NCBI GenBank assembly: GCA_963773055.1
Contig: CAVYZL010000004.1
Span: 1-64,000 of the forward strand
Reading direction: 5' to 3'
From: PALSA-612 sp963773055
Lineage (GTDB): Bacteria > Actinomycetota > Thermoleophilia > Gaiellales > Gaiellaceae
Length of the DNA stretch: 64,000 nucleotides
Part shown: positions 1 to 7,716 of the stretch, piece by piece
How the letters are laid out: each line of letters begins with the position of its first letter
Numbering within the stretch: position 1 is the stretch's first letter
Translations under genes and position numbers: made by a program
The notes under the pieces: model-generated
The model's input: only the letters and a program-made list of their open reading frames with translations
The model's database searches: none
What the model was told of the DNA's origin: nothing

Positions 1-18
1 TCGATGCTGCGCGGCGGC

Positions 19-1506
19 TCAGACATGGTCGAGACCGGTGCTAACGCCCGGAAGAGGTCGCCGGCTTCCTTCAGGCGCCTGCGCAGCGCCCGCGATCTTG
101 GTCAGCATGCCCTTGAAGATCCACGAGTGGACGGGGAAGAGGCCGTACCAGTAGACCGTCCCGAGCAGGCCAGCCGGGTGGAAGATCGCCGTCTGGTGGA
201 TCGTGCTGCCAGAGTCGTTTCCGTCGACCTCGAACTGGAGCCACGCCCGCCCCGGGAGCCTCATCTCGGCCTGGAGCCGGAGCAGACGGCCCGGCTCGTA
301 GGCCTCGACGCGCCAGAAGTCGAGTGCCGAGCCCATGGTCGGCGTTTCGGGATCGCGCCGGCCGCGGCGCACGCCGACGCCGCCCACGAGCAAGTCGACG
401 AAGCCGCGCAGCCGCCAGAGGCGGTCGCCGAAGTACCAGCCCGTCTCGCCGCCGATCCGTCGGATCGGACGAAACGCCTGCGCCGGGGAGACCCGCACCT
501 GGATCGAGCGGGAGTCGACCAGACGCTTGCCGTGGTGCACGCCGCCGTAGCGCTCCGGCTGCAGGCCCGCGGAGGCGACGGAATCAGACCAGCGGGTCTC
601 CGAGAACTCAAGGTCCTCGTTCGCGAGGGCGCGGGCGATCGCTTCCCGGTGGCCGCGAGGCTTGATCGCGAAGGCGCGAGCGGCGCTCGCGCTTCGGACG
701 ACGGTCTCGTGGGGAAGGCTGTCGATCAGCCTGCGACCGACACGGGCGTACACGGGCGTCACGAGCCCGAGCCAGAGGCTCGAGAGCCGGGCCGTGAGAA
801 ACGGCACCGGGATGATCCACCGGCGGATGCCGAGCTGCCGCGCGTACTCGCGCATCAGCTCCTCGTAGGAGACTTGGTCGGCGCCACCGATCTCGAACAC
901 CGCGCTGCCTTCGAGCTCGACGTCGAGGGCTGCTACGAGGTAGTCGAGCACGTCCTCGATCGCGATCGGCTGCGCCTTGGTGCGCACCCAGCGCGGCGTG
1001 ATCATCACCGGCAGGCGCTCGACCAGCTTGCGAAGCATCTCGAAGGAGAGGCTTCCCGAGCCGATCACGATCGAGGCCCGGAACTCGATCGTCTGCACGC
1101 CCGAGTCGGCAAGAATGCGGCCGACTTCCTGGCGACTCGCCAGGTGGCTCGAGAGATCGCTGCCCGCGCCGAGCCCACCCAGGTAGACGATTCGACGCAC
1201 GCCCGCCTCGCGCGCGGCGGCGGCGAAGTTGGCGGCGCCACGACGATCCTGCTGCTCGAAGCTCGCCGCCGAGGTCATCGAGTGAACGAGGTAGTAGGCG
1301 GTCCCGACCCCGCGCATCGCCGGACGCAGCGAATCGAGCTCGAGGACGTCGCCAGCGATGATCGTCGTCGAGTCGCGGTTCGGGACGACGGCCTCCGGGC
1401 GGCGCGTCAGGCAGCGCACCCGCTCCCCCCGCTCCTCCAGCACTCGGAGGAGCCGGCCGCCGACGTAGCCGGTGGCGCCCGTGAGGAGGATCGGCGCGGA
1501 GGTCAC
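19..1506 (-). CDS. NAD(P)-binding SDR/NmrA-like oxidoreductase with C-terminal DUF2867
   Basis: 495 aa. The N-terminus (about residues 5-30) has a Rossmann glycine motif, TGATGYVGG, followed by RCLTRRPEA, typical of atypical SDR/NmrA proteins that bind NADP. Residues to about 300 form the NAD-binding domain, and the last 170 or so resemble DUF2867. The substrate is unknown; relatives are annotated as epimerase or NAD-binding proteins of the cell interior. The start is GTG and overlaps the stop of the upstream MerR/B12 gene by four bases (GTGA), so the two are co-transcribed and probably translationally coupled. That places the enzyme under the light/B12 regulator. The family call is confident; the reaction is not known. 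Confidence 0.85.
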   Translation of the reverse strand: MTSAPILLTGATGYVGGRLLRVLEERGERVRCLTRRPEAVVPNRDSTTIIAGDVLELDSLRPAMRGVGTAYYLVHSMTSAASFEQQDRRGAANFAAAAREAGVRRIVYLGGLGAGSDLSSHLASRQEVGRILADSGVQTIEFRASIVIGSGSLSFEMLRKLVERLPVMITPRWVRTKAQPIAIEDVLDYLVAALDVELEGSAVFEIGGADQVSYEELMREYARQLGIRRWIIPVPFLTARLSSLWLGLVTPVYARVGRRLIDSLPHETVVRSASAARAFAIKPRGHREAIARALANEDLEFSETRWSDSVASAGLQPERYGGVHHGKRLVDSRSIQVRVSPAQAFRPIRRIGGETGWYFGDRLWRLRGFVDLLVGGVGVRRGRRDPETPTMGSALDFWRVEAYEPGRLLRLQAEMRLPGRAWLQFEVDGNDSGSTIHQTAIFHPAGLLGTVYWYGLFPVHSWIFKGMLTKIAGAAQAPEGSRRPLPGVSTGLDHV

Positions 1507-2357
1507 GTCCGCGCAACTTCGTCGGCTGCCGCTACGAGATCTCCGTCCAGGCGGCGGACGCGGAGACGGGCGCTGAGCCCGTCCGTCGCGCCGGGGCCTG
1601 CGAGCGCGAGCGGCACCGCCCGGGCCAGCCGGCGGAGGGGGGCGGCTTGCGCCTCGAGCAGGGCGGGGTCGAAGCTCGAGACGACTACGAGCGCCGGCCG
1701 CGTCGTCTCGGCCGCGCGGGCGAGCGTTGCGATCGGCGTGTCCGCGCCGAGAAAGAGGATCCGCCAGGAGTGAGAGCGCAAGACAAGCGCGAACGCGAGC
1801 AGGGTGATGTCGTGCATCTCACCGGGCGCACAGGCGAGAAGAGCAAGAGGGCCTGTTCCTCGGCCCCAGAACCGGGCAAGCGCAAGCAGCCTGCCGCGGA
1901 TGAGGTTGCTCGCGAAGTGCTCCTGGCTGATCTCGATCTCGCCCCGCTTCCAGCCGTCGCCTACCTCCTTCAAGGCGGGCAGCACCACGTGGCGCAGCGT
2001 CTCCTCCAGGCCGAACGCAGCAAGGCTCTCGTCGAGCGCCGAGTGAGCGGCAACTTCGTCCCAGCGGCCGATCGCCGCAAGCAGGCGAGCGGCGAGGTCC
2101 TCGAGCATTCCCTCGGACGGCCGCTCGTCTTCGAGTGCGGCGCGCGCAGCCTCCGCGGCTGAGAGACCTCGGTCGAGCCCGAGCCGCATGCGCTCCACGC
2201 GAGCGGCGTCGGCTGCCGTGTAGAGCCGGAAGCCGCCCGGCGAGCGAAGCGGTCGCGTGAGCCCGTACCGCGCTTCCCACGCGCGCAGCAGCTCCGGCGT
2301 GACGCCCACCCGGCGCGCGAACTCGCCGATCCGAAGCTGCCCGGAGTCAGTCGTCAT
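1503..2357 (-). CDS. MerR-family regulator with cobalamin-binding photosensor domain (CarH/LitR type)
   Basis: 284 aa from an ATG at 2357; the open frame extends upstream but MTTDSG... fits the family. Residues 8-75 are a MerR winged helix (IGEFARRVGVTPELLRAWEARYG). Residues 90-165 are the helical cap and 170-284 the B12-binding Rossmann domain. W136 and E146-H147 form the W-x9-EH motif described for light-sensing CarH proteins. H182 in GEMHDIT is the expected lower cobalt ligand, although the glycine of E-x-H-x-x-G is replaced by Thr. CarH proteins bind DNA as adenosylcobalamin tetramers in the dark and fall apart in light. The gene is divergent from the fasciclin gene, and candidate binding boxes lie between them. 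Photosensing here is inferred from motifs. Confidence 0.85.
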   Translation of the reverse strand: MTTDSGQLRIGEFARRVGVTPELLRAWEARYGLTRPLRSPGGFRLYTAADAARVERMRLGLDRGLSAAEAARAALEDERPSEGMLEDLAARLLAAIGRWDEVAAHSALDESLAAFGLEETLRHVVLPALKEVGDGWKRGEIEISQEHFASNLIRGRLLALARFWGRGTGPLALLACAPGEMHDITLLAFALVLRSHSWRILFLGADTPIATLARAAETTRPALVVVSSFDPALLEAQAAPLRRLARAVPLALAGPGATDGLSARLRVRRLDGDLVAAADEVART

Positions 2358-2388
2358 GGACATCATCATACAAACATTCAACAAACAC

Positions 2389-2446
2389 TTGACGTCAGCG
2401 ACTCATACGGCTATCCTTGTACAGAATCATGACAGAACCTATACAA
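2389..2446 (+). promoter_or_regulatory. Promoter of the fasciclin gene with overlapping MerR-type operator
   Basis: TTGACG (2389-2394), a 17-base spacer and TATCCT (2412-2417) form a good sigma-A promoter reading toward the fasciclin gene. A near-perfect inverted repeat, TTGTACAG (2417-2424) and CTATACAA (2439-2446), 14 bases apart, covers the expected transcription start. A related CATACAA lies at 2367-2373, nearer the regulator start. TTGTACA-type half sites are known for MlrA/CarA/LitR-class MerR proteins. The placement suggests dark repression of the fasciclin gene and possible autoregulation. That this regulator binds here is inference. Confidence 0.6.
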
Positions 2447-2494
2447 GTAGTGATCGGTCGGCGGCCTGAACGTCGACCAGAAAGGAAAGAAGAC

Positions 2495-2902
2495 ATGCCG
2501 CACAACATCGTTGGAACCGCACGAGAGGCAGGGACGTTCCAGACCCTGCTCACCGCCGTCGATGCCGCGGGCCTCGGCGACACCCTCGCCGACGGAGGAC
2601 CGTTCACCGTCTTCGCCCCGACCGACGACGCGTTCGCAGCGCTCCCGCAGGAGACCGTGCAAGGTCTCCTCGCAGACCCGCCTGCACTCGTCCGGGTTCT
2701 GACCTATCACGTCGTCCCGGGTCGGATCATGTCGGCCCAGATCACGCACGACAGCGAGCAGAAGACGGTCGAGGGCGGCGTGCTCAAGATCGCCGTGAAC
2801 GGCAGCGTGACCGTCAACGACGCCACCGTCATCCAGGCGGACGTCGAAGCCGAAAACGGCGTCATTCACGTCATCGACCGAGTCCTGATCCCCGCCGCGT
2901 AG
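2495..2902 (+). CDS. Single-domain fasciclin (FAS1) protein
   Basis: 135 aa from ATG 2495, chosen because AAAGGAAAGA sits just upstream. The whole protein is one FAS1 domain: TVFAPTDDAFAAL (H1 region), LTYHVVPG (H2-type motif) and the terminal NGVIHVIDRVLIP. No signal peptide is visible, so it is either cytoplasmic or exported by another route, unlike the next gene, which has a clear one. FAS1 domains mediate adhesion and protein contacts; in bacteria their roles are poorly known. It lies 26 bases before a two-domain FAS1 gene and is preceded by a promoter with a probable CarH-type operator. Confidence 0.88.
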   Translation: MPHNIVGTAREAGTFQTLLTAVDAAGLGDTLADGGPFTVFAPTDDAFAALPQETVQGLLADPPALVRVLTYHVVPGRIMSAQITHDSEQKTVEGGVLKIAVNGSVTVNDATVIQADVEAENGVIHVIDRVLIPAA

Positions 2903-2928
2903 GCGGCCGCAACCGAAAGGAACCTGAC

Positions 2929-3918
2929 ATGAAGAGGACAGGAACAGCAATCGTGATCGGTGCTGCGGCGCTCGCAGCCGCCAGCTCGATCGCAGCGGCC
3001 TCACCCGCGAAGACGACGGGGATGGGCCAGAAGAACATCGTCCAGACCGCGGTCGCCGCGGGCAAGTTCAAGACGCTCGTCGCGCTCGTGAAGAAGGCGG
3101 GCCTCGCAGGCACGCTCTCTGCCCAGGGCAAGCTGACCGTCTTCGCACCGACCGACCAGGCCTTCGCGAACCTGAAGAAGAGCAACCCCGCCCTCTACAA
3201 CAAGGTCGCCACCAACAAGAAGCTCCTCCAGTCCGTGCTCACCTATCACGTCGTCGGCAAGCGCATCCCCGCCGCCGCCGCGATCGCGGCGGCCAAGAAG
3301 GGGCTGAAGGTCAACACCGTCCAGGGTGAGTCGATCGCGCTCTCCTTCAAGGGCGGCAAGATCGTCCTCAACGGCACAGCACGTGTGGTGATCCCCGACG
3401 TGAAGGCCTCGAACGGAGTCATCCACGCCATCGACGCGGTCCTCGTGCCGCCGTCGCTGTCGCAGCCGCCGGCGCCGACGCAGTCGATCGTCCAGATCGC
3501 GTCCGGCAACCCGGACTTCTCGACGCTCGTCTCGCTCGTCCAGAAGGCCGGCCTCGTCGAGGCGATCTCGGCTTCCGGCCCGTTCACCCTCTTCGCGCCG
3601 ACCAACGAGGCGTTCGCGAGGCTCGCAAAGGCGGCGCCTGCTACCTACGCGGCCGTCCTCGCCGACCCCGCGCTGCTCGCGAAGGTGCTCACCTACCACG
3701 TCGTCGCCGGCGACATCAAGAGCGCTCAGGCGACCGCAGCCGCACAGCAGAACGGCACCGTCAAGGCCCTCGAGGGCGAGCCGATCTCGCTCTCGCTGAA
3801 GGACGGAAAGCTGACCCTCAACGGCAGCGCCACCGTCGTCACCGCCGACATCCTGGCGACGAACGGTGTGATCCACGCAATCGACACCGTGATCGTCCCG
3901 CCCAGCCTGTCGGCCTAG
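2929..3918 (+). CDS. Secreted two-domain fasciclin protein
   Basis: 329 aa. The first 25 residues (MKRTGTAIVIGAAALAAASS...) form a Sec signal peptide ending in small residues. Two FAS1 domains follow at about 35-170 and 185-325. Each carries the FAPT motif (TVFAPTDQAFANL, TLFAPTNEAFARL), the LTYHVV motif and a closing NGVIHAID. A proline-rich linker (PPSLSQPPAPTQ) joins them. AAAGGAA lies before the ATG. It probably forms an operon with the single-domain FAS1 gene and acts outside the cell or at its surface. The strong hairpin right after the stop marks the end of the unit. Function beyond adhesion or scaffold roles is unknown. Confidence 0.9.
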   Translation: MKRTGTAIVIGAAALAAASSIAAASPAKTTGMGQKNIVQTAVAAGKFKTLVALVKKAGLAGTLSAQGKLTVFAPTDQAFANLKKSNPALYNKVATNKKLLQSVLTYHVVGKRIPAAAAIAAAKKGLKVNTVQGESIALSFKGGKIVLNGTARVVIPDVKASNGVIHAIDAVLVPPSLSQPPAPTQSIVQIASGNPDFSTLVSLVQKAGLVEAISASGPFTLFAPTNEAFARLAKAAPATYAAVLADPALLAKVLTYHVVAGDIKSAQATAAAQQNGTVKALEGEPISLSLKDGKLTLNGSATVVTADILATNGVIHAIDTVIVPPSLSA

Positions 3919-3953
3919 CTCGCCGGCCAGGGGACACACTCCCCGTCCAAGAC

Positions 3954-4008
3954 GGCATCGGGTCTCGCGTGCACACCCAAACCGGGGTGTGGCGCGAGAC
4001 CCGATGCC
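3954..4008 (+). terminator. Strong hairpin between the fasciclin and heliorhodopsin genes
   Basis: A perfect 16-bp stem (3954-3969 with 3993-4008) contains a second nested pairing in its loop (ACACCC with GGGTGT). No T-run follows, so it is either a factor-assisted terminator or an mRNA stabilising/processing structure. It ends 44 bases before the heliorhodopsin start and could separate or tune expression of the two genes. Confidence 0.75.
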
Positions 4009-4052
4009 GCTCTCCCCAAGTGCGCGTCCAAACACGGCAGGAGGCTCAAGGC

Positions 4053-4805
4053 ATGGACAACACGGCGCTTCGGCACGGCAATGCGTTACTTGCGTTGATC
4101 CACGCGGCGCAGGCGGCGGTGATCCTCGCGCTCTCGACCGACTACTCGCTTCCCGTCACAGGCGCCTTCATGGAGGGCCCGCCGGGAAGCGGACTGCCGA
4201 AGCAGGAGTTGCTCTTCGACCTCCGAATCGGCCCGCTCGTCGGCGCATTCCTGTTGCTCGCAGCACTCGACCACGCTCTCGTTGCGCTCCCACCGTGCCG
4301 CGCACGCTACGAGCGAGGTCTCGCAGCGGGCGTCAATCCATTCCGTTGGCTCGAGTATTCCCTGTCGGCCTCGCTGATGGTCCTCCTGATCGCGATGCTG
4401 ACCGGCATCGCCGACTACGTCGCGTTGTTCGCCCTCTTCGCGGTGAACGCGGCGATGATCTTCCTCGGCTGGCTGATGGAGCTACTCAACCCGCCGGACC
4501 GTGCGCGGACGCGCTGGCTGCCATTCGTGCTCGGCTGCATCGTCGGCGTCGTAGCGTGGATCGCCATCGCGGTGCAGATCGGCGTCTCGGCGGAGCGTGG
4601 ACATGCACCGCCGACGTTCGTCTATGCGATCTTCGCCTCGCTCTTCGTTCTGTTCAACAGCTTCGCCGTGAACCAGGCCCTGCAATACAAGCGGGTCGGG
4701 CGCTGGTGCGACTACCGCTACGGCGAGCGCTGGTATCTCTGGCTGAGCCTCGTCGCGAAGAGCCTGCTCGCATGGCAGGTCTTCGCGAACGTGCTCGTGC
4801 TCTAA
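4053..4805 (+). CDS. Heliorhodopsin
   Basis: 250 aa, close to the length of the characterised heliorhodopsin 48C12. ATG 4053 follows GCAGGAGG. The protein has seven predicted membrane helices. RWLEYSLSASLM in helix 3 carries the counterion Glu (E101 here, E107 in 48C12). SLVAKSLLAWQVF in helix 7 carries the retinal Schiff-base Lys (K236 here, K241 in 48C12). The family is a light-absorbing retinal protein with inverted topology, a slow photocycle and no established ion pumping; it is thought to be sensory or enzyme-coupled. No retinal-synthesis gene is in this window. Its position beside a CarH-type regulator and fasciclin genes suggests a light-response locus (inference). Family identity is very confident. 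Confidence 0.95.
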   Translation: MDNTALRHGNALLALIHAAQAAVILALSTDYSLPVTGAFMEGPPGSGLPKQELLFDLRIGPLVGAFLLLAALDHALVALPPCRARYERGLAAGVNPFRWLEYSLSASLMVLLIAMLTGIADYVALFALFAVNAAMIFLGWLMELLNPPDRARTRWLPFVLGCIVGVVAWIAIAVQIGVSAERGHAPPTFVYAIFASLFVLFNSFAVNQALQYKRVGRWCDYRYGERWYLWLSLVAKSLLAWQVFANVLVL

Positions 4806-4908
4806 GCCGGCCGGCACACACATGCCCAGCCCACGTCGATCTAATGCGCTCGGGCGCCGCCTCGCGTATTTCACTGGGCAAGATCAGGTCGCGATCATTA
4901 GCTTTCTA

Positions 4909-5415
4909 TCAGCGATCGGCGGGAAGACTGGATTTAAAAAACGGCCCGCCCGACCGCTGCGCACCCAGGCGCGCGCCCGGCTTCTCGAGCAACCGCTTGA
5001 GGCCCGACCAGACTGCCTGCTCTTGCCGCCGGCCCATGCGGACGATCAGCGGGCCCACCAGCTTCAGGAGTCCACGCGGTTCCAGGTTCCACTGCCAGCG
5101 CATTCGAGTGCCCTCCGGAACCGGCTCGAAGGTCAGGCTGCCGTGGATTTCCATCGAGGTGAAGTGCGTCGCGGAGGCGAGCCGGTGCGGCCGCTCGTAG
5201 CCGGTGAATTCAGTCGTCATCTCGACCAGTCGCCGTCTCCCTTTCATCTTCATCTCGGCACGAAAGCGGGTGCCGGCGCCGATCGGACCAGCCGAGAGCT
5301 TCTCCGCGCGCAGCATGCGCGGGTTGTAGCGCGGCTCGTTGCGCTCGTCGGCGACGAAGTCGAAGACGTCCTCGACCGGGCGCTCGATCACGAGGTCACC
5401 CTCTACGCGTGGCAT
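4909..5415 (-). CDS. SRPBCC-family polyketide-cyclase-like protein
   Basis: 168 aa from ATG 5415. It begins with a beta strand typical of the START/SRPBCC fold (VEGDLVIERPVEDVFDFVADERNEPRYNP) and continues through TRFRAEMKMKGRR and HGSLTFEPVPEGTRMRW to a C-terminal helix. Such proteins form a hydrophobic pocket and bind or modify lipids or polyketides; no catalytic residue can be assigned. It is the last gene of a three-gene operon, 13 bases after the Ddn-like gene. The ligand is unknown. Confidence 0.8.
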   Translation of the reverse strand: MPRVEGDLVIERPVEDVFDFVADERNEPRYNPRMLRAEKLSAGPIGAGTRFRAEMKMKGRRRLVEMTTEFTGYERPHRLASATHFTSMEIHGSLTFEPVPEGTRMRWQWNLEPRGLLKLVGPLIVRMGRRQEQAVWSGLKRLLEKPGARLGAQRSGGPFFKSSLPADR

Positions 5416-5428
5416 GACTCGCCCAGCC

Positions 5429-5956
5429 CTAGGTCCCGGCGGCGCGCGTCGGCCGGAAGGAAACAAACGGACGGGTCTGAACGAACTCCCTCACCGCCCT
5501 CTCCGAGCTCAATTCACCCCAGCCCAGAATCGCCGCGAAGAGGCGCACCCGCCACGGATGCCGGCGCCGGAACTCCGCCGCCACAGCGACGCTCTCGTCC
5601 TCGGAGAGGAAGCGCTGCTCCGGGACGTACGACTCGCGCCCGATCTGGATCTCGAGTGCCGGGCGGACGCGGAGGTTGCGAATCCACTCGGTGTTCGGGC
5701 CCCACGCTGAGCAGACGACCGCTTCCCGGGTGTCCGGCTCGTACGTCAGCGCCATCGCGACCGTCTCGCGTCGCTCGCCGGTCTTTCGGCCTTGGTGCGC
5801 GATCAGGAGGAAGGTGTGGTCGAGCGTCCAGCCCCAACCGCGGTGGTACAGGGGGCGCGGCATCCGCATGAGCGCGAGGGCGAGACGTCCGGGCTGCCGA
5901 CGCAGCCCGAGCAACGGCCTCCTGGCACGTCCCCGTTCGTGGGCGGCACTCGTCAT
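5429..5956 (-). CDS. Nitroreductase/deazaflavin (F420)-dependent oxidoreductase family (Ddn-like)
   Basis: 175 aa. The segment TFLLIAHQGRKTGERRETVAMALTYE and the following VVCSAWGPNTEWIRNLRVRPALEIQIG are characteristic of the split-barrel Ddn family, in which the G-x-x-TG-x-x-R segment contacts the F420 or flavin phosphate. Members reduce quinones or nitro compounds with F420H2. ATG at 5956 overlaps the upstream stop by four bases (ATGA), so it is translated with the membrane protein gene. The substrate is not evident. An SRPBCC protein follows, a pairing consistent with metabolism of a hydrophobic small molecule (inference). Confidence 0.85.
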   Translation of the reverse strand: MTSAAHERGRARRPLLGLRRQPGRLALALMRMPRPLYHRGWGWTLDHTFLLIAHQGRKTGERRETVAMALTYEPDTREAVVCSAWGPNTEWIRNLRVRPALEIQIGRESYVPEQRFLSEDESVAVAAEFRRRHPWRVRLFAAILGWGELSSERAVREFVQTRPFVSFRPTRAAGT

Positions 5957-6654
5957 GACTTCGTCATCGGTGGGTTGAAGATCTGTGACTCGTACGCATG
6001 GGTCACGGCTGCGACGTGCTGCGAGACGTGCGCGACGACCGACCCGACCGGGTTCGCGGTCGCGAACGTCGGGACGGAAATCAGGACGTTGCCCGTCTCG
6101 GGCCGGCTGAGCCCGTCCTCGCGGTACTGCGGGTAGCCCCAGTGGTAGGTCGCGGTGATGACGAGCACGAGCGGCAGCATCAGCGCGGTGAGCCGCAGCT
6201 TCCCCTTAAGGCCGTCGACACGGCCGTGCAGGAGCTTGTAGGCGACGAAGCAGGGGAAGATCGTCAGCAGCAGCGTGTCGATCACGCCGTAGCCGACCCC
6301 GCGCCAGAGCAGCTCGAACACGAAGTAGGCGCCGTGCGGCCGTGCCGTCGCGTCCTCGGTGTTGAAGACGTTGAAGACGAGGAAGGCCGTGAGCACGAGC
6401 CCGACGCCGAGGCTCCAACCCCAGCGGCGGCGGAAGATCGCAACCACGTCGACCTGCTCGATCCGCACGTAGGTCACGACCAGAGCGATCGTGACGGCGA
6501 AGTAGAGGAGGTAGAAGAGGTCGTGCTGCAGGTTGAGGACCGAGACGCCCAGGTACGGCACGAGGAACGCGATCACGCAGAGGCCGGCGAACCAGGCGAG
6601 CTGCCGGACGAGTCCTGGGATCGCCCGCGGTACTGGATGCGTACAGACCGACAC
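5953..6654 (-). CDS. Polytopic membrane protein of unknown function
   Basis: 233 aa from GTG 6654, selected because GGAAGG lies eight bases upstream; the longer open frame upstream runs into the dispersed repeat. About six hydrophobic helices are visible. A segment ELLWRGVGYG and later TYHWGYPQY and VAHVSQHV vaguely recall the E..xxR and His motifs of CPBP-type membrane proteases, but the EE pair is incomplete, so I do not assign that function. It is the first gene of an operon with the Ddn-like and SRPBCC genes (four-base overlap). Confidence 0.65.
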   Translation of the reverse strand: MSVCTHPVPRAIPGLVRQLAWFAGLCVIAFLVPYLGVSVLNLQHDLFYLLYFAVTIALVVTYVRIEQVDVVAIFRRRWGWSLGVGLVLTAFLVFNVFNTEDATARPHGAYFVFELLWRGVGYGVIDTLLLTIFPCFVAYKLLHGRVDGLKGKLRLTALMLPLVLVITATYHWGYPQYREDGLSRPETGNVLISVPTFATANPVGSVVAHVSQHVAAVTHAYESQIFNPPMTKS

Positions 6655-6789
6655 AAGGATCACCTTCCGATCTGAGCTACCGCGAGCTTCTCTTCGAGGG
6701 AGCCGCGTGGCATCGGGGAGTCTGCGTATTCCCGCCTCGGTGTATTCACGCGGAAGCTCCGAGGCGCCTGGGGCGCGGCACACTTTAAT

Positions 6790-6828
6790 GCCACGGTCGG
6801 CAACATCAGTTCGCAATTGTTAGCTATC
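6790..6828 (+). repeat. Dispersed hairpin repeat, copy 1
   Basis: A 39-bp core shared almost exactly with 7498-7536 (three mismatches or fewer) and partly with 15010-15042. The centre AACATCAGTTCGCAATTGTT is invariant in copies 1 and 2, and the copies end at CTATC. A degenerate left half extends to about 6760. It lies between the divergent membrane-protein and GGDEF genes. Confidence 0.75.
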
Positions 6829-6909
6829 AGTCTGCCTTCCTCTCGGCTGTGTCGTCTTGTGGTGGACGCGCGACAAGCTGAGCAGTAGTCAGCCTTTACG
6901 ATTCGGTGC

Positions 6910-7422
6910 ATGGATAGGCACACCGGGCTTGCGGATCATGCTGAGGCTCGTGTATGGCTGACGGAACGGCTCGAACGGGAGGACTTGAAAGAGGAGCCGT
7001 TGTCGTTGGCTCTCATTGACGTGGACGACATGCGCGCGATCAACGACTCGTATGGTCGCGCCGTTGGAGACGTGGTGCTTCGTCGCCTGACGGAGTTGAT
7101 GAGGGACGCGACGGGTGCGAATGACCTCGCGGCTCGGGCTGGCGGAGAGGAGTTCTTACTCGCGTGGCCCGGCGACGATGCGACCGATGCGGCTCACGAG
7201 GCTGACGATCTTCGCGCCCGCTTCCACGAGTTGGACGTTGGGCTTGGCAACGGTGTTCAGGTTGGCGGCTTTACGCTGAGCGCCGGGATTGCCGACGTGG
7301 CTAGCCTGCGCCATGCCCGGGACGGGAACATTGCGGAGTCGCTGCTTGGAGCCGCCGAGGACGCGCTTTTGGCTGCAAAGCGCGACGGTGGCGACCAAGT
7401 TCGTGTGTTTCCGACGTCGTAA
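6910..7422 (+). CDS. Stand-alone GGDEF-domain protein (putative diguanylate cyclase)
   Basis: 170 aa, consisting of only a GGDEF domain. LALIDVDDMRAINDSYGRAVGD is the metal/substrate-binding region. AGGEEF is an intact active-site loop (GGEEF variant), followed by FTLSAGIADV and the terminal AEDALLAAKRDGGDQV. It would convert two GTP to c-di-GMP, which normally needs dimerisation, yet no sensor domain is attached. No RxxD inhibitory site is seen four residues before the loop. TACGAT sits seven bases before the ATG, fitting a leaderless transcript. The gene looks lower in GC than its neighbours and is flanked by direct copies of the dispersed repeat, suggesting acquisition as a unit. Confidence 0.88.
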   Translation: MDRHTGLADHAEARVWLTERLEREDLKEEPLSLALIDVDDMRAINDSYGRAVGDVVLRRLTELMRDATGANDLAARAGGEEFLLAWPGDDATDAAHEADDLRARFHELDVGLGNGVQVGGFTLSAGIADVASLRHARDGNIAESLLGAAEDALLAAKRDGGDQVRVFPTS

Positions 7423-7457
7423 TCTGCGTGAATCGCGACAACGGCTCGATTGTTGCC

Positions 7458-7536
7458 GCTGGGCCCGTGCGCTGCCACGATGCGCGCCCCAAGCGGTGCC
7501 ACGCTCGGCAACATCAGTTCGCAATTGTTACCTATC
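7458..7536 (+). repeat. Dispersed hairpin repeat, copy 2 (most complete)
   Basis: 79 bp starting GCTGGGCCCGTGCGCTGCC and ending CTATC. The left half matches 14976-15009 and the right half matches 6790-6828. In the right half GGcAACA can pair with TGTTaCC around a loop containing ATCAGTTCGC. It lies in the spacer between the convergent GGDEF and hydrolase genes. The rest of that spacer (7537-7716) shows nothing I recognise. Confidence 0.8.
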
Positions 7537-7716
7537 TGTCGAGCAAGCGCCCCACTTCCCAGGCAAACCGGGCGTTCCTTGCCCCAGACGTTCAAACGAC
7601 GTCGCCTGCAGACCTTTCGTTGTCGTTTCTACAGCGAATGGGCCGGACGCGCCTTCTGCTCGCGCGGCTTGAACTCGAGCAATACCGCCGCGCCTGCCAT
7701 GTCTTCGTCGTCGAGT

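Noticed and set aside
6790..7536. Integron attC sites flanking the GGDEF gene
   Set aside because: The repeat ends do not fit RYYYAAC/GTTRRRY core sites, no integrase is present, and the repeats also occur at convergent ends of unrelated genes.
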